The translations under genes were made by a program, and so were the position numbers. From the NCBI GenBank assembly GCA_964343305.1, contig CAYFJO010000106.1, positions 1 to 27,577 of the forward strand: DNA of 27,577 nucleotides, given 5' to 3'. Shown piece after piece: positions 7,077-15,461 of the stretch. A model generated the notes under the pieces. That model was not told the DNA's origin, ran no database searches, and saw nothing but the letters and a program-made list of their open reading frames with translations. The stretch's first letter is position 1; each line of letters begins with the position of its first letter. The stretch comes from CAYFJO01 sp964343305. GTDB taxonomy: Bacteria > Planctomycetota > Planctomycetia > Pirellulales > Pirellulaceae.

Positions 7077-9050
7077 TTACATCTTGTTGACGACGCCAAT
7101 ACCAAGAAGTGACAAACCGAGTTGAATCGTTCGTCCGGTCAAATCGCACAAGAGTAAGCGACTCTGCTTCAGTTCATCCGATTCCGCCTTCAGCACCTGA
7201 CACTTGTCGAAAAACCGGGAGAACTCGCCAGCGGTTGCAAACAAGAACTCCGTCAATTGATTTGGCCGATAGTCTTCGACAACATCCGCGAGAGCTTGAT
7301 CAAAGCGAAGCAACTGAATCGCCAACGCGCGCTCCGCCGGTTCGCCAACTTGAATCGTCACCGCGGATGATCTCAGGTCCTTGATTGCAATTCCACCCCT
7401 CGCAAAAATGCTTTGCACGCGGGCGTAAGAGTACTGCATGTACGTCGCGGTATTCCCTTCCATCGCAACCATTTTTTCTTCGTCAAATCTGTAATCGCTC
7501 GTGCGGTTGTGCGACAGGTCGGCGTATTTGATGGCGGCATGACCGACCACATCGGCGACATGTGCTCGCTCATCGTCCCCCAGCTCCGCCCCGTTTGGCT
7601 TCGCGTCGTCATTGGCAGCGACGACTTCCAAGGCACGACTCACTGCTTCGTCCAGCAAACCTTCGAGCCCGACAGTGTCGCCCGATCGCGTCCGATACGG
7701 CTTGCCATCCTTGCCAAGCACGGTGCCAAACTGGATGTGTTCGTACTCAATGTTCTTGTAGCCCCATAACCGTGCGGCCGCGAACAGTTTTTGGAAATGC
7801 TCGCTTTGCCGATGGTCCACCACGTACAGCAAAGCATCTGGCTTCCACTCGTTCATTCGATACTCGATCGTGGCCAGATCCGTCGTGGCATACAAATAGG
7901 CTCCGTCCTTTTTCCGGATAATCATCGGCGTTTCGAAGTCGTCAAGGAAAACGCACGTTGCGCCGTCGCTTTCTTTGGACAATCCGAGTTGGTCAAACTT
8001 GTCGATCACATTGCCGAGTTGATCGTGATAAAAACTCTCGCCGTGTTCGGCGTCGAATGTGATGTCCAGACGTTCGTACACACGCTGAATCTCATCACGG
8101 CAATGAGGCAAGAAATCGTTCCACAACTTGACGTTTTCTTTATCCTCCGCGTGAAGCTTCGCCGTCTCATTCAACACGGCGGTCCCGATGTCGGGGTGTT
8201 GGCCGGCTGTTTCAACGAGCGATGGTGACGACTCAAACGTGGCAATTTTGTCGGACAACGATGCCAATTCCTTGCGCGAATCGGCGAGTTTCGTTTTCAA
8301 GCCATTGAGTGCTTTGCGCGCCTTCTTATCTTGTGCTTTATCACCGGTTGGTGGCAACGACTCGGCCTCATCCACCTGTGTTTGGAGATTCGCAATCGTT
8401 TCTTCGAGTTTTGGCAACGAAGACTTGCCAGTGTGATAGTCGATGATCTGGTTGACGAAGCGATACAAACGCCCAAGTTCGGCAACGGGCGATTGTTCGT
8501 ATGCCTGCTGATCGGCGAAGTGCTTATAGCCGTAGATGATCATGCCAAACTGTGTGCCCCAATCGCCCAAGTGGTTATCGCTAATCACCTTGTGGCCAAG
8601 AAATCGCAACGTCCGCGTAAGTGCGTCGCCAATCACGGTCGACCGAATATGACCGACGTGCATCGGCTTGGCCACGTTGGGCGACGAGTAGTCGATGATG
8701 TAGGTTTTCGGCTCCGCAACCTTCCCAACACCAAGCCGTTCGTCCTGCACCATGGCCGACAGTTGTTCAACGACCCACTCGTTCTTCAGACGCAAGTTGA
8801 TAAACCCAGGTCCGGCGATTTCGGGCTCATCGCATAGGTCCGACACATCGACACGGGCAACAATGTCGGTCGCGATTTCCTGCGGCGGTTTGCCAAGCTC
8901 CTTTTTCAACGGCATAGCAAAGTTTGCCTGATAATCACCGTGCCTGGGATCTTGGGCCGGACGGATCATCTCCAAATACTTGGTCGCGTCGTCCACCAAT
9001 TCGGCCAGTGCCGGTTCAAAGCGGCTCTTTAATTCGGAAAGTATATTCAT
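7077..9050 (-). CDS. argS: Arginyl-tRNA synthetase
   Basis: The 657-residue class I synthetase charges tRNA-Arg with arginine in the cytoplasm. The N-terminal Add-1 domain lies at about 1-110, followed by the catalytic signature SSPNVAKPMHVGHIRS at 122-137, whose HVGH (131-134) is the HIGH motif. FGTVLGKDGKPYRTRSG is the KMSKS-loop region, which lacks canonical KMSKS as in most ArgS proteins. The C-terminal DALR anticodon-binding domain ends with LSLLGIGVVNKM. The protein is 70-100 residues longer than usual because of a charged, coiled-coil-like insertion at about 207-285 rich in Lys, Glu and Ala. The start at 9050 lies immediately below a promoter-like pair, so the message may be leaderless. 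It diverges from leuC. Confidence 0.97.
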   Translation of the reverse strand: MNILSELKSRFEPALAELVDDATKYLEMIRPAQDPRHGDYQANFAMPLKKELGKPPQEIATDIVARVDVSDLCDEPEIAGPGFINLRLKNEWVVEQLSAMVQDERLGVGKVAEPKTYIIDYSSPNVAKPMHVGHIRSTVIGDALTRTLRFLGHKVISDNHLGDWGTQFGMIIYGYKHFADQQAYEQSPVAELGRLYRFVNQIIDYHTGKSSLPKLEETIANLQTQVDEAESLPPTGDKAQDKKARKALNGLKTKLADSRKELASLSDKIATFESSPSLVETAGQHPDIGTAVLNETAKLHAEDKENVKLWNDFLPHCRDEIQRVYERLDITFDAEHGESFYHDQLGNVIDKFDQLGLSKESDGATCVFLDDFETPMIIRKKDGAYLYATTDLATIEYRMNEWKPDALLYVVDHRQSEHFQKLFAAARLWGYKNIEYEHIQFGTVLGKDGKPYRTRSGDTVGLEGLLDEAVSRALEVVAANDDAKPNGAELGDDERAHVADVVGHAAIKYADLSHNRTSDYRFDEEKMVAMEGNTATYMQYSYARVQSIFARGGIAIKDLRSSAVTIQVGEPAERALAIQLLRFDQALADVVEDYRPNQLTEFLFATAGEFSRFFDKCQVLKAESDELKQSRLLLCDLTGRTIQLGLSLLGIGVVNKM

Positions 9051-9056
9051 GATCGT

Positions 9057-9085
9057 GTTATACCTGACAGAAGTCCCCAGCGCAA
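9057..9085 (-). promoter_or_regulatory. Candidate argS promoter giving a leaderless mRNA
   Basis: Read on the minus strand, TTGCGC (9085-9080) and TATAAC (9062-9057) are separated by exactly 17 bases. The argS ATG begins at 9050, seven bases after the -10 box, where transcription would normally start. No Shine-Dalgarno sequence could fit between them. Prediction only. Confidence 0.4.
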
Positions 9086-9103
9086 GCGAGGTTGGTTAGG
9101 GGT

Positions 9104-9132
9104 TTAACCTTCGCTAGTCGCGCAGGTATACT
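9104..9132 (+). promoter_or_regulatory. Candidate leuC promoter
   Basis: TTAACC (9104-9109) and TATACT (9127-9132) are spaced by 17 bases and would give a leader of roughly 75 bases before leuC. The -10 box is a good match, the -35 box is moderate. A partial inverted repeat (9086-9093 with 9106-9114) overlaps the -35 box and could be an operator, but the match is weak. Confidence 0.35.
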
Positions 9133-9214
9133 CGATTTCCGCCATTCAAGACCGAACCTTTGATCAACAACTTGCTCTTGCAAACATCCCGCCCCCAAAG
9201 ATGAGCAACGAAAT

Positions 9215-10627
9215 ATGATAGCATCCTCTCCTCGCACCATGTTCGAGAAGATTTGGGACCAGCACGTCGTGCACGCCGAAGAAGGCAAGCAAACGATTTT
9301 GTACATCGACCTGCAATTGGTCCATGAAGTTACCAGCCCTCAGGCTTTCGAAGGACTCCGCATTGCGAACCGCAAGATTCGCCGTCCCGAGTTGACCATC
9401 GCCACACCCGATCACAATATTCCCACCACGGATCGATTGCTGCCGATCGCTGACCCCATTTCAAAGCAACAGGTCGACACACTTCGACAAAACTGCCAAG
9501 AGTTTGGCGTGAAGCTCTACGATTTGAACGACCCGAAGCAGGGAATCGTCCATGTCATTGGTCCCGAACTTGGTCTGACACAGCCCGGCATGACGATCGT
9601 CTGCGGCGATAGTCACACCGCGACTCATGGTGCGTTCGGTGCACTGGCGTGCGGCATCGGCACCAGCGAAGTCGAGCACGTGCTGGCAACACAAACGCTG
9701 CTGCAATACAAGCCCCAAACACTGGAATTGCAAATTGACGGCCAGCTTGGACGGGGTGTCACGGCTAAAGACATCATCTTGTACCTCATCGGCCAGATTA
9801 CGACGGACGGCGGCACGGGGTACGTGATTGAATACACAGGCGATGCCATTCGCGCGCTCTCGATGGAACAGCGCATGACCGTCTGCAACATGTCGATCGA
9901 AGCCGGCGCCCGCGCGGGAATGATCGCACCGGACGAAACAACCATCGACTACCTCCGCGGGCGCGAGTTCGCTCCCGATGATTTCGAAGCCGCCGTGCAG
10001 CGTTGGAATCAACTGCCGAGCGACGACGGCGCAACGTACGACGTGTCCAAGGTCTTCGCGGCAGCCGACATTGCGCCGCAAATCACCTGGGGAACAAATC
10101 CCGGTCAGGTTGCCGCCGTCGATGCGAAAGTTCCAAAGCCGCTGGACTTCGCCGACGAAGTGGATCAAAAGTCGGCCGACAGCGCACTGAAATACATGGG
10201 CCTCGACGGCGGCACCGCGCTCGCCGACGTATCGATCGACCGAGTCTTCATCGGGTCGTGCACCAACGCTCGCATCGAAGACTTGCGAGCGGCCGCTGGC
10301 GTTACCAAAGGCCACCACGTCTCGGACAAAGTCAATGCAATGGTCGTTCCTGGCAGCGGCCAAGTCAAAAGGCAAGCCGAAGAAGAAGGCCTCGACAAGA
10401 TTTTCACCGAAGCGGGTTTCGAATGGCGCGAAGCGGGTTGCAGCATGTGCCTGGCCATGAATCCCGACAAGCTCGAACCGGGCGAGCGATGCGCTTCGAC
10501 AAGCAACCGCAACTTCGAAGGCCGCCAAGGCAAAGGCGGACGAACGCATCTCGTTTCTCCGGCCATGGCCGCCGCCGCCGCCATCCGTGGCCATTTCTTC
10601 GACATCCGCAATTGGGATTACACCTAA
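9215..10627 (+). CDS. leuC: 3-isopropylmalate dehydratase, large subunit
   Basis: The 470-residue aconitase-family subunit carries the [4Fe-4S] cluster of isopropylmalate isomerase, which converts 2-isopropylmalate to 3-isopropylmalate in leucine synthesis. The three cluster cysteines are visible: Cys349 in FIGSCTNARIEDL, and Cys409 and Cys412 in AGCSMCLAMNPD. CGDSHTATHGAFGALACGIG is another family signature. Length and cysteine positions match the E. coli enzyme closely. The start at 9215 keeps that register; an alternative ATG at 9239 would begin with MFEKIWDQHVV and lose eight residues. No good Shine-Dalgarno precedes either. leuD follows after two bases, so the two subunits are co-translated. 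Confidence 0.97.
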   Translation: MIASSPRTMFEKIWDQHVVHAEEGKQTILYIDLQLVHEVTSPQAFEGLRIANRKIRRPELTIATPDHNIPTTDRLLPIADPISKQQVDTLRQNCQEFGVKLYDLNDPKQGIVHVIGPELGLTQPGMTIVCGDSHTATHGAFGALACGIGTSEVEHVLATQTLLQYKPQTLELQIDGQLGRGVTAKDIILYLIGQITTDGGTGYVIEYTGDAIRALSMEQRMTVCNMSIEAGARAGMIAPDETTIDYLRGREFAPDDFEAAVQRWNQLPSDDGATYDVSKVFAAADIAPQITWGTNPGQVAAVDAKVPKPLDFADEVDQKSADSALKYMGLDGGTALADVSIDRVFIGSCTNARIEDLRAAAGVTKGHHVSDKVNAMVVPGSGQVKRQAEEEGLDKIFTEAGFEWREAGCSMCLAMNPDKLEPGERCASTSNRNFEGRQGKGGRTHLVSPAMAAAAAIRGHFFDIRNWDYT

Positions 10628-10629
10628 TC

Positions 10630-11214
10630 ATGCAACCATTTACAAAACACACCGGCCTGGTCGCCACGATGGACCGAGCCAATGTCGATACCGACCAGAT
10701 CATTCCGAAGCAATTCTTGAAACGAATTGAACGAACCGGCTTCGGCCAGTTCTTGTTTTTCGACTGGCGATTCAACGACGATGGTAGCGACAATCCGGAG
10801 TTCGAATTGAACGCACCTGAATTGGCTGGAGCTTCGATCCTGGTCGCGCGACGGAACTTTGGTTGTGGATCGAGCCGCGAACACGCTGTATGGGCGCTGG
10901 AGAATTTCGGCTTCCGCGTTGTGATTGCACCGACCTTTGCCGACATCTTCTATAACAACTGTTTCAAAAACGGCGTTCTGCCGATCAAGCTCGACGAAGC
11001 AAACGTTGATGGCTTGTTCGCTCGCACCGCGGCCACGATAGGTTATCAACTATCTGTTGACTTGGAACAGCAGACCATAACAGACGACGCTGGTTTGTCA
11101 CTTAGTTTCGACATCCATGAGTTTCGACGGCACTGCCTCTTGAACGGCCTGGACGACATCGCACAGACGCTTCAGCACGAAGACAAAATCACTGCCTACG
11201 AAGCAAGCCGGTAA
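10630..11214 (+). CDS. leuD: 3-isopropylmalate dehydratase, small subunit
   Basis: The 194-residue swivelling-domain partner of LeuC completes the heterodimeric isomerase of the leucine pathway. The signature NFGCGSSREHAVWALENFGF and the segment ADIFYNNCFKNGVLPI are typical of LeuD, as is the opening region with DTDQIIPKQFLKRIERTGFG. Length is close to the usual 190-200 residues. The ATG at 10630 lies two bases after the leuC stop, giving a compact leuCD operon. The frame is also open upstream inside leuC, but that extension is an antiparallel-frame artefact with no LeuD similarity. Only 19 bases separate its stop from the convergent FAD oxidoreductase gene, so any terminator must overlap coding sequence. 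Confidence 0.97.
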   Translation: MQPFTKHTGLVATMDRANVDTDQIIPKQFLKRIERTGFGQFLFFDWRFNDDGSDNPEFELNAPELAGASILVARRNFGCGSSREHAVWALENFGFRVVIAPTFADIFYNNCFKNGVLPIKLDEANVDGLFARTAATIGYQLSVDLEQQTITDDAGLSLSFDIHEFRRHCLLNGLDDIAQTLQHEDKITAYEASR

Positions 11215-11233
11215 CGGCAACGATTATGTGCCT

Positions 11234-13879
11234 TTAGTTGCGTTCGTCCAGTCGCTCTAGGCGCAGCCAGTTTACGCACGTGTTTGACGATAGCTTGCCG
11301 GAGCCGATCGCGAGCGTCAAACGCCCGTCGGCCACGGAGACCTCGACGGTTTGCTCGGCAAATTCTTGTTCGCGCGTGTTGATCTCACCAAAGACGGTCG
11401 CCCCTTCGATGTTGGCGGTCTGTTGGCTTTGCTCGTGGCCGGAATCTCCTACGCACAGCGTCACGCGGTATCGGCCATGTTCAACTTCGCACTCCCAGAC
11501 GTTCTTCTTGCGCGTAAAGATGAAACTGTCGCGCGGGCCATTCAGTGCGTTGCGGCGGCGATGGTTGACGCTTAGGTCACTGTCCCAGCCGAATCCACGA
11601 TCAGCGTCGAATGGCAAGCCGTGATCACCCGCTCCGTCTCCGCCGTGGAAGTCGAAGAAGCGGATGCCCTGACCGCTGATGGCTTCGTCGGGGACGCCGT
11701 CAGTTTCGGCGGTGAGTGCTGGTCGAGTGATTTCGAAGACGATCGGTTGGCTAGGTGTAAACAGAAGCGCGTCGTCACGATCCAGTATCCCATCACCGTC
11801 GGCGTCGCGCGGATCTTTACGCGCAAAACCGTGCCGATCCCACTTGCCGGATCCGTAACGAAACTCCCACCATTTTCGGCAGAACTCTCCGCGCGTTCCC
11901 AGTTTGTCACCGAACGGGTGCTCGGTAGCATTGCAGAGCAGTAGAACAGACGCAACCCATTCTTTGGTGGCCGGTTTGTCTGGATGAAAATCGACCGCCA
12001 GATTGTCCATCGGCAGCACGCCGAGCGCTGCGAGTCGATTGATCGCCACAAACGCCGAGTGATCGGCTGGCAGATCGCGAAATCCCCACAGCAACAGCGG
12101 CACGACATCCGAAACCTCGCCGCAAAGGGCATGGCGGATTGCTTCGAGATACTCTCGCGAGTACGGCATGTCCCGTGGATCGGTGTCCTTGCGAAGGCTC
12201 ACTGCCGCGGTGGCTCCGGCGGCCTGGCCAATGAGAATTCGCTGGTCGTGCAGCCGGATGGCCGCGCTGACAATGCTGCTGAAGCCGACGTTGCCCTGCG
12301 CTCCCAGTAATCCATTCATCGATTCCGGAATCAGGCTACGCAACGGAAAGGTACAGCGATCACTAATAAACTTGGTGTGACGGTTTGGCTTGTGGTAGTC
12401 GATCCACGGACCATTGGCACCCTCGTCCTTGAGATACGTGCGTCCCGTGCGGTGAAAATCGTAGTGAAACTGCCAGACAAACAGTCCGTCGGGATAAGTG
12501 ACAGCAGCAAATTTCGGGCGGGCATCGACCTTCGTTTTGCCGTCCCGATTGCGACCGTCCTGCTCACGCATCACGTACATGGCGCGCAGGCGAAGACCTT
12601 CGCGGATGTATGGTTTGGGCGGCAGGTTGTCCGGCGTGCCGAATTCCTCGCTGAGGTGGAACTTGCGAAAACTGTTGGCCCGGTCGGTTGCCGCTTCGTG
12701 AACGAAATTCTGCATGTGATAGAGCACACCGAGGGCGTGCTGCTTGGCATTGTCGAAGACAATCTGCCGCTGCTCTCGCGTCATTTCGACGATGTTCTTC
12801 TTACTCGCGCCAGGTTCCGTTGCTTCGAGAGCGTCCACCACGGGTTGCGGCAGTCGTTCCAGCGGGTAGTCCTGGCCATTCATGTAGTTGAGCAGGATGG
12901 ACGTCCGCCGATCCCGGCTAGAATACCCGTCCACAATGCGTCGGACCGAATAAACAGTAAGCTGCCGCTTCGAAGCCTCTCCTGCCGGAGGCCAGTGTCC
13001 GATGGAACCAATGCCAGGATTCGCGACATCCCAATCCAGATGTTGAAACGCCTTTTGGCTGAAGCCGGTCGCTCGTGGGTAGTTCCGATCGTCAAACCGC
13101 TTCGGCTTAGGAATCGGCGTCTCTCCCTCCGACTCGGCAACAATCATCGCCCACGTGATTGGGTTCATTTCGTTGGGCGGAAACGTGCCCTCTTCGGGAG
13201 CGCTCGGCTCACCGTAGCGTGACCTCGGATCCGGTCCGCATTCAAACGCCGCGCCGGATACCTGAATCACTTCGCCCCAGTCCGTGGCGTCGACGGTCAG
13301 CTTGGCCCGGACGTGCACATCCGCCGGACCGCCGCCCACTGGCGCGAACGACACTTGCCGCAGCCGCAAATCATCCACTTCCGCGGCCACCGGGTATCGG
13401 TTCCAAATGACGCGAATCCGACCGGCGTCAATCCAAGGCTGGATCATCTCTCGAAAGATCGCCTCGGCCTCCGCTGGCCGAAACGTCGACGGTCCGTGCC
13501 AGGGCTTGCCGGGCATGGGTGAGCCGTACTTTTCGGTGTTGAAAGCTTCGATGCGATCCATCAATTCCTTGAACAGTCCCGATCGATGGAATGACCGCCG
13601 CATGGGATGCCAGTCGACTCCCCAGCCGACCTTGTCCATACCTTTATTTTCATCAACACAAGCCAGCGACTGTTCGGTGAACTGACCGCCAAACCACTCG
13701 CCATCATGAACGACCGTGATAGACCCGACGCCCAAACGCGCAGCCTGAATCGCGGCCGCCCAACCGGATTCCGTGGCGCCGGCAATTAGAAGGTCTGTTT
13801 TGATCACTTCGTCACCGGCCTCGACAACTGTTGGCAAAAGAAAGGCAAGCAACAGGATTCGATTATTCAATCTGTTCAT
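11234..13879 (-). CDS. Secreted FAD-dependent oxidoreductase with Ca-loop and carbohydrate-binding-like C-terminus
   Basis: The 881-residue protein has an N-terminal signal peptide (hydrophobic 8-18, cleavage near VEA at 19-21). A dinucleotide-binding start follows (DLLIAGATESGWAAAIQAAR, with GATESG at 34-39), as in the FAD_oxidored family that is often annotated as xanthan lyase-like in planctomycetes. The FAD-closing segment GLLGAQGNVGFSS and GQAAGATAAVSLRK are also visible. Residues about 690-705 (DADGDGILDRDD) form a dockerin or thrombospondin type 3-like calcium loop. The last 170 residues resemble a malectin/galactose-binding beta-sandwich of carbohydrate esterases (FFDFHGG, HGRYRVTLCVGDSGH). 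The likely job is oxidation of a sugar or polysaccharide outside the cytoplasm; substrate unknown. No Shine-Dalgarno was found at the ATG. Confidence 0.82.
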   Translation of the reverse strand: MNRLNNRILLLAFLLPTVVEAGDEVIKTDLLIAGATESGWAAAIQAARLGVGSITVVHDGEWFGGQFTEQSLACVDENKGMDKVGWGVDWHPMRRSFHRSGLFKELMDRIEAFNTEKYGSPMPGKPWHGPSTFRPAEAEAIFREMIQPWIDAGRIRVIWNRYPVAAEVDDLRLRQVSFAPVGGGPADVHVRAKLTVDATDWGEVIQVSGAAFECGPDPRSRYGEPSAPEEGTFPPNEMNPITWAMIVAESEGETPIPKPKRFDDRNYPRATGFSQKAFQHLDWDVANPGIGSIGHWPPAGEASKRQLTVYSVRRIVDGYSSRDRRTSILLNYMNGQDYPLERLPQPVVDALEATEPGASKKNIVEMTREQRQIVFDNAKQHALGVLYHMQNFVHEAATDRANSFRKFHLSEEFGTPDNLPPKPYIREGLRLRAMYVMREQDGRNRDGKTKVDARPKFAAVTYPDGLFVWQFHYDFHRTGRTYLKDEGANGPWIDYHKPNRHTKFISDRCTFPLRSLIPESMNGLLGAQGNVGFSSIVSAAIRLHDQRILIGQAAGATAAVSLRKDTDPRDMPYSREYLEAIRHALCGEVSDVVPLLLWGFRDLPADHSAFVAINRLAALGVLPMDNLAVDFHPDKPATKEWVASVLLLCNATEHPFGDKLGTRGEFCRKWWEFRYGSGKWDRHGFARKDPRDADGDGILDRDDALLFTPSQPIVFEITRPALTAETDGVPDEAISGQGIRFFDFHGGDGAGDHGLPFDADRGFGWDSDLSVNHRRRNALNGPRDSFIFTRKKNVWECEVEHGRYRVTLCVGDSGHEQSQQTANIEGATVFGEINTREQEFAEQTVEVSVADGRLTLAIGSGKLSSNTCVNWLRLERLDERN

Positions 13880-14236
13880 CGTTGTTACTCATGAACGGAA
13901 TCACTCGCTGGGGAAGATCAAGGGACATTCTACTTTGCGAAAACAATCGTGTCCCCTCACTATTCTCGTTTACATTCCAAGTTTCGTGCAGTCCATAATG
14001 TGCCTGCCATCCAGCCTATGGTGGAGGCGGACCCCAGGTCGTCCAGACTGCCGTGGAATTGCTCGACGGCAAGCAAACTACCAAGTGCAGTGACCCGGCA
14101 CTGGCCAAGGCCTTGAGAGGCGAGGACATGCACATTCAAAGTCCCCTTTCCGGGCTCGGGCACTCCACGACTTCATTGTTCGACAGGTGGACCATCTATG
14201 ACAGCAATGCCTTGCTCTGATCGGCAAGCTACCCTG
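13880..14236. other. 357-base gap between two secreted-protein genes
   Basis: Between the start of the FAD oxidoreductase and the end of the deacetylase, both on the minus strand. Any oxidoreductase promoter should lie in 13880-13960, but no convincing boxes were seen. A plus-strand open fragment at 13999-14220 looks like gene debris and is listed separately. Confidence 0.4.
13999..14220 (+). pseudogene. Possible relic of a protein-coding gene
   Basis: Frame +1 between the stops at 13996 and 14218 encodes a protein-like stretch (YGGGGPQVVQTAVELLDGKQ, then DPALAKALRGEDMH) but has no start codon near its beginning and no ribosome-binding site. It therefore looks like the C-terminal remnant of a lost gene. 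The family is not recognised. It may also be chance. Confidence 0.25.
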
Positions 14237-15223
14237 TCACTTGAATCTTGCCGCAATGGTATCCAGGTCAACGACCTTGGCAAGGTCGCCAGCCTCGCTG
14301 ACCAGTCTACAGATCTGTTTAATCGTCTCAAACTTCGGGTCTTCAACGACCATGCACGACGGATGTGCGAGGAAGTCGAAAACGCCACCTGTTTCAATCG
14401 CCCACTCGACCGCCTTCCGAACGGCTTTCAAAAAGTAATCTCGTTTCCAAAACTGACGGCGAAACGCGCCGACATCACTGATTGGACTCATGGGAATTTC
14501 GATCAGCCCGCTGGGGTAGACAAACGGCTGGGCATCCTGCTGGGCACGGACGATGTCTTCGTACACATCCGCCGTTGGTTCTTGATTGGCGATCCCGTAC
14601 TTGTGGCTTGGATACTTGGAACTGGCCCACGGAAAGCCGAACTTTAGCATCATCTCTTGCAAATCTCTGCGGTCGGCCAGCCCGTTGGTAAACCCGCCCG
14701 GTGTTCGGAATCCGCGCTGCTTGATCTCGGCTCGCTCGCTAAGTGCGATGCTGGTCAGGCGAATGTTCTCTTCGATAATTTGCCGTGCGGTCATTCCTTT
14801 GACCAACCAAGGCGCTCGTCGAAACCGAAATTGCGTCTGCGCGGGTTCGGTGGCGTGGACATTCACGTGATCATAAGTATGGTTGCCGACTGGATGCCCC
14901 TCGGCGGCGATCTCTTTCAGCCAATCGATGTTCGGCTGTTCCAGCACTCGGCCAACGCAGAAGAAGTGAATCAATCCACCGTGTTCCTTGACAACGCGCG
15001 CGGCTTCGACCGCGTATCGCTTGGTGGCTTCGTCCAGGTTGCCCTTTTGATAGTCCCATTCCGTCATGCCACGTTTTGGGTAGTGGCGACTCATTTCCAA
15101 GTCGAGCGTGATGGCGATGTGAGCTTGCTTTTTCGGCGCGGCGGCATGCGTCGTCGCGGCAGCGATAGAAGCAGCGGTTGCGGCAAGAAAGCCGCGGCGG
15201 GAAACGGACTGGTCTGAGATCAT
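14237..15223 (-). CDS. Tat-exported polysaccharide deacetylase (NodB-like)
   Basis: The 328-residue protein begins with a twin-arginine signal (SRRGFLAATAASIAAATTHA at 8-27), so it is probably exported folded. The carbohydrate esterase 4 type fold is supported by motif 1 ITLDLEMSRHYP (Asp41, Glu43), the metal-binding HxxxH in GNHTYDHVNVH (His115, His119) and motif 3 RTPGGF near 173-178. Such enzymes remove N- or O-acetyl groups from polysaccharides or peptidoglycan. Motif 1 is LDLE rather than the usual FDDG, a variant form whose activity is not guaranteed. The ATG at 15223 was chosen because it directly precedes the Tat motif and has GAGGAA upstream; the frame is open up to 15355 but that extension is not protein-like. 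It may function with the FAD oxidoreductase next to it in polysaccharide modification. Confidence 0.87.
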   Translation of the reverse strand: MISDQSVSRRGFLAATAASIAAATTHAAAPKKQAHIAITLDLEMSRHYPKRGMTEWDYQKGNLDEATKRYAVEAARVVKEHGGLIHFFCVGRVLEQPNIDWLKEIAAEGHPVGNHTYDHVNVHATEPAQTQFRFRRAPWLVKGMTARQIIEENIRLTSIALSERAEIKQRGFRTPGGFTNGLADRRDLQEMMLKFGFPWASSKYPSHKYGIANQEPTADVYEDIVRAQQDAQPFVYPSGLIEIPMSPISDVGAFRRQFWKRDYFLKAVRKAVEWAIETGGVFDFLAHPSCMVVEDPKFETIKQICRLVSEAGDLAKVVDLDTIAARFK

Positions 15224-15405
15224 TTCGAGTTCCTCGTCGGTGGCGACAAAAGTAGCTTTCCGTCCATCGTTTGGATCCAAGGGACTTGCGTGATCAAGGT
15301 ACAGGGAGGGGCAAAGACAAAGCCGCACATTGCGAGAGCGAGTCTTTGGCGGCACATCATACGAAACAAGTGGGGGATGTGTCGCGACTCCTGTTCAGGT
15401 GGCGT

Positions 15406-15449
15406 AAGCTTTCAGCTTGCGGATCTCAGCAATGGCAAGCTGGAAGCTT
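15406..15449. repeat. AAGCTT-type palindrome
   Basis: Arms 15406-15420 and 15435-15449 pair at 14 of 15 positions (AAGCTTTCAGCTTGC and its near complement), with a 14-base loop; weaker pairing extends outward. It sits directly after the stop of the pduT-like gene in the minus direction, so it could also serve as its transcript end. A half copy (GCTGGAAGC...TCCCAC) occurs at 19213-19230. Confidence 0.65.
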
Positions 15450-15461
15450 GTCCCACAGGTG

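Noticed and set aside
6972..7112. 46-codon plus-strand frame beginning MSLLPPAGKAPVE
   Set aside because: Its end is antisense to conserved argS codons and there is no ribosome-binding site.
9201..9218. Five-codon frame MSNEI whose stop overlaps the leuC ATG as ATGA
   Set aside because: It has no leucine codons and no clear ribosome-binding site, so a leader-peptide role is unsupported. Likely chance.
9461..10594. Long minus-strand frame antisense to leuC
   Set aside because: A shadow frame caused by codon bias; leuC on the plus strand is unambiguous.
10003..10629. Upstream extension of leuD into a 403-residue frame
   Set aside because: It is a shifted-frame reading of leuC, rich in Arg and Ser with no LeuD similarity.
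13866..13895. Nine-codon minus-strand frame MSNNDEQIE overlapping the oxidoreductase start
   Set aside because: Too short to judge and lacks a ribosome-binding site.
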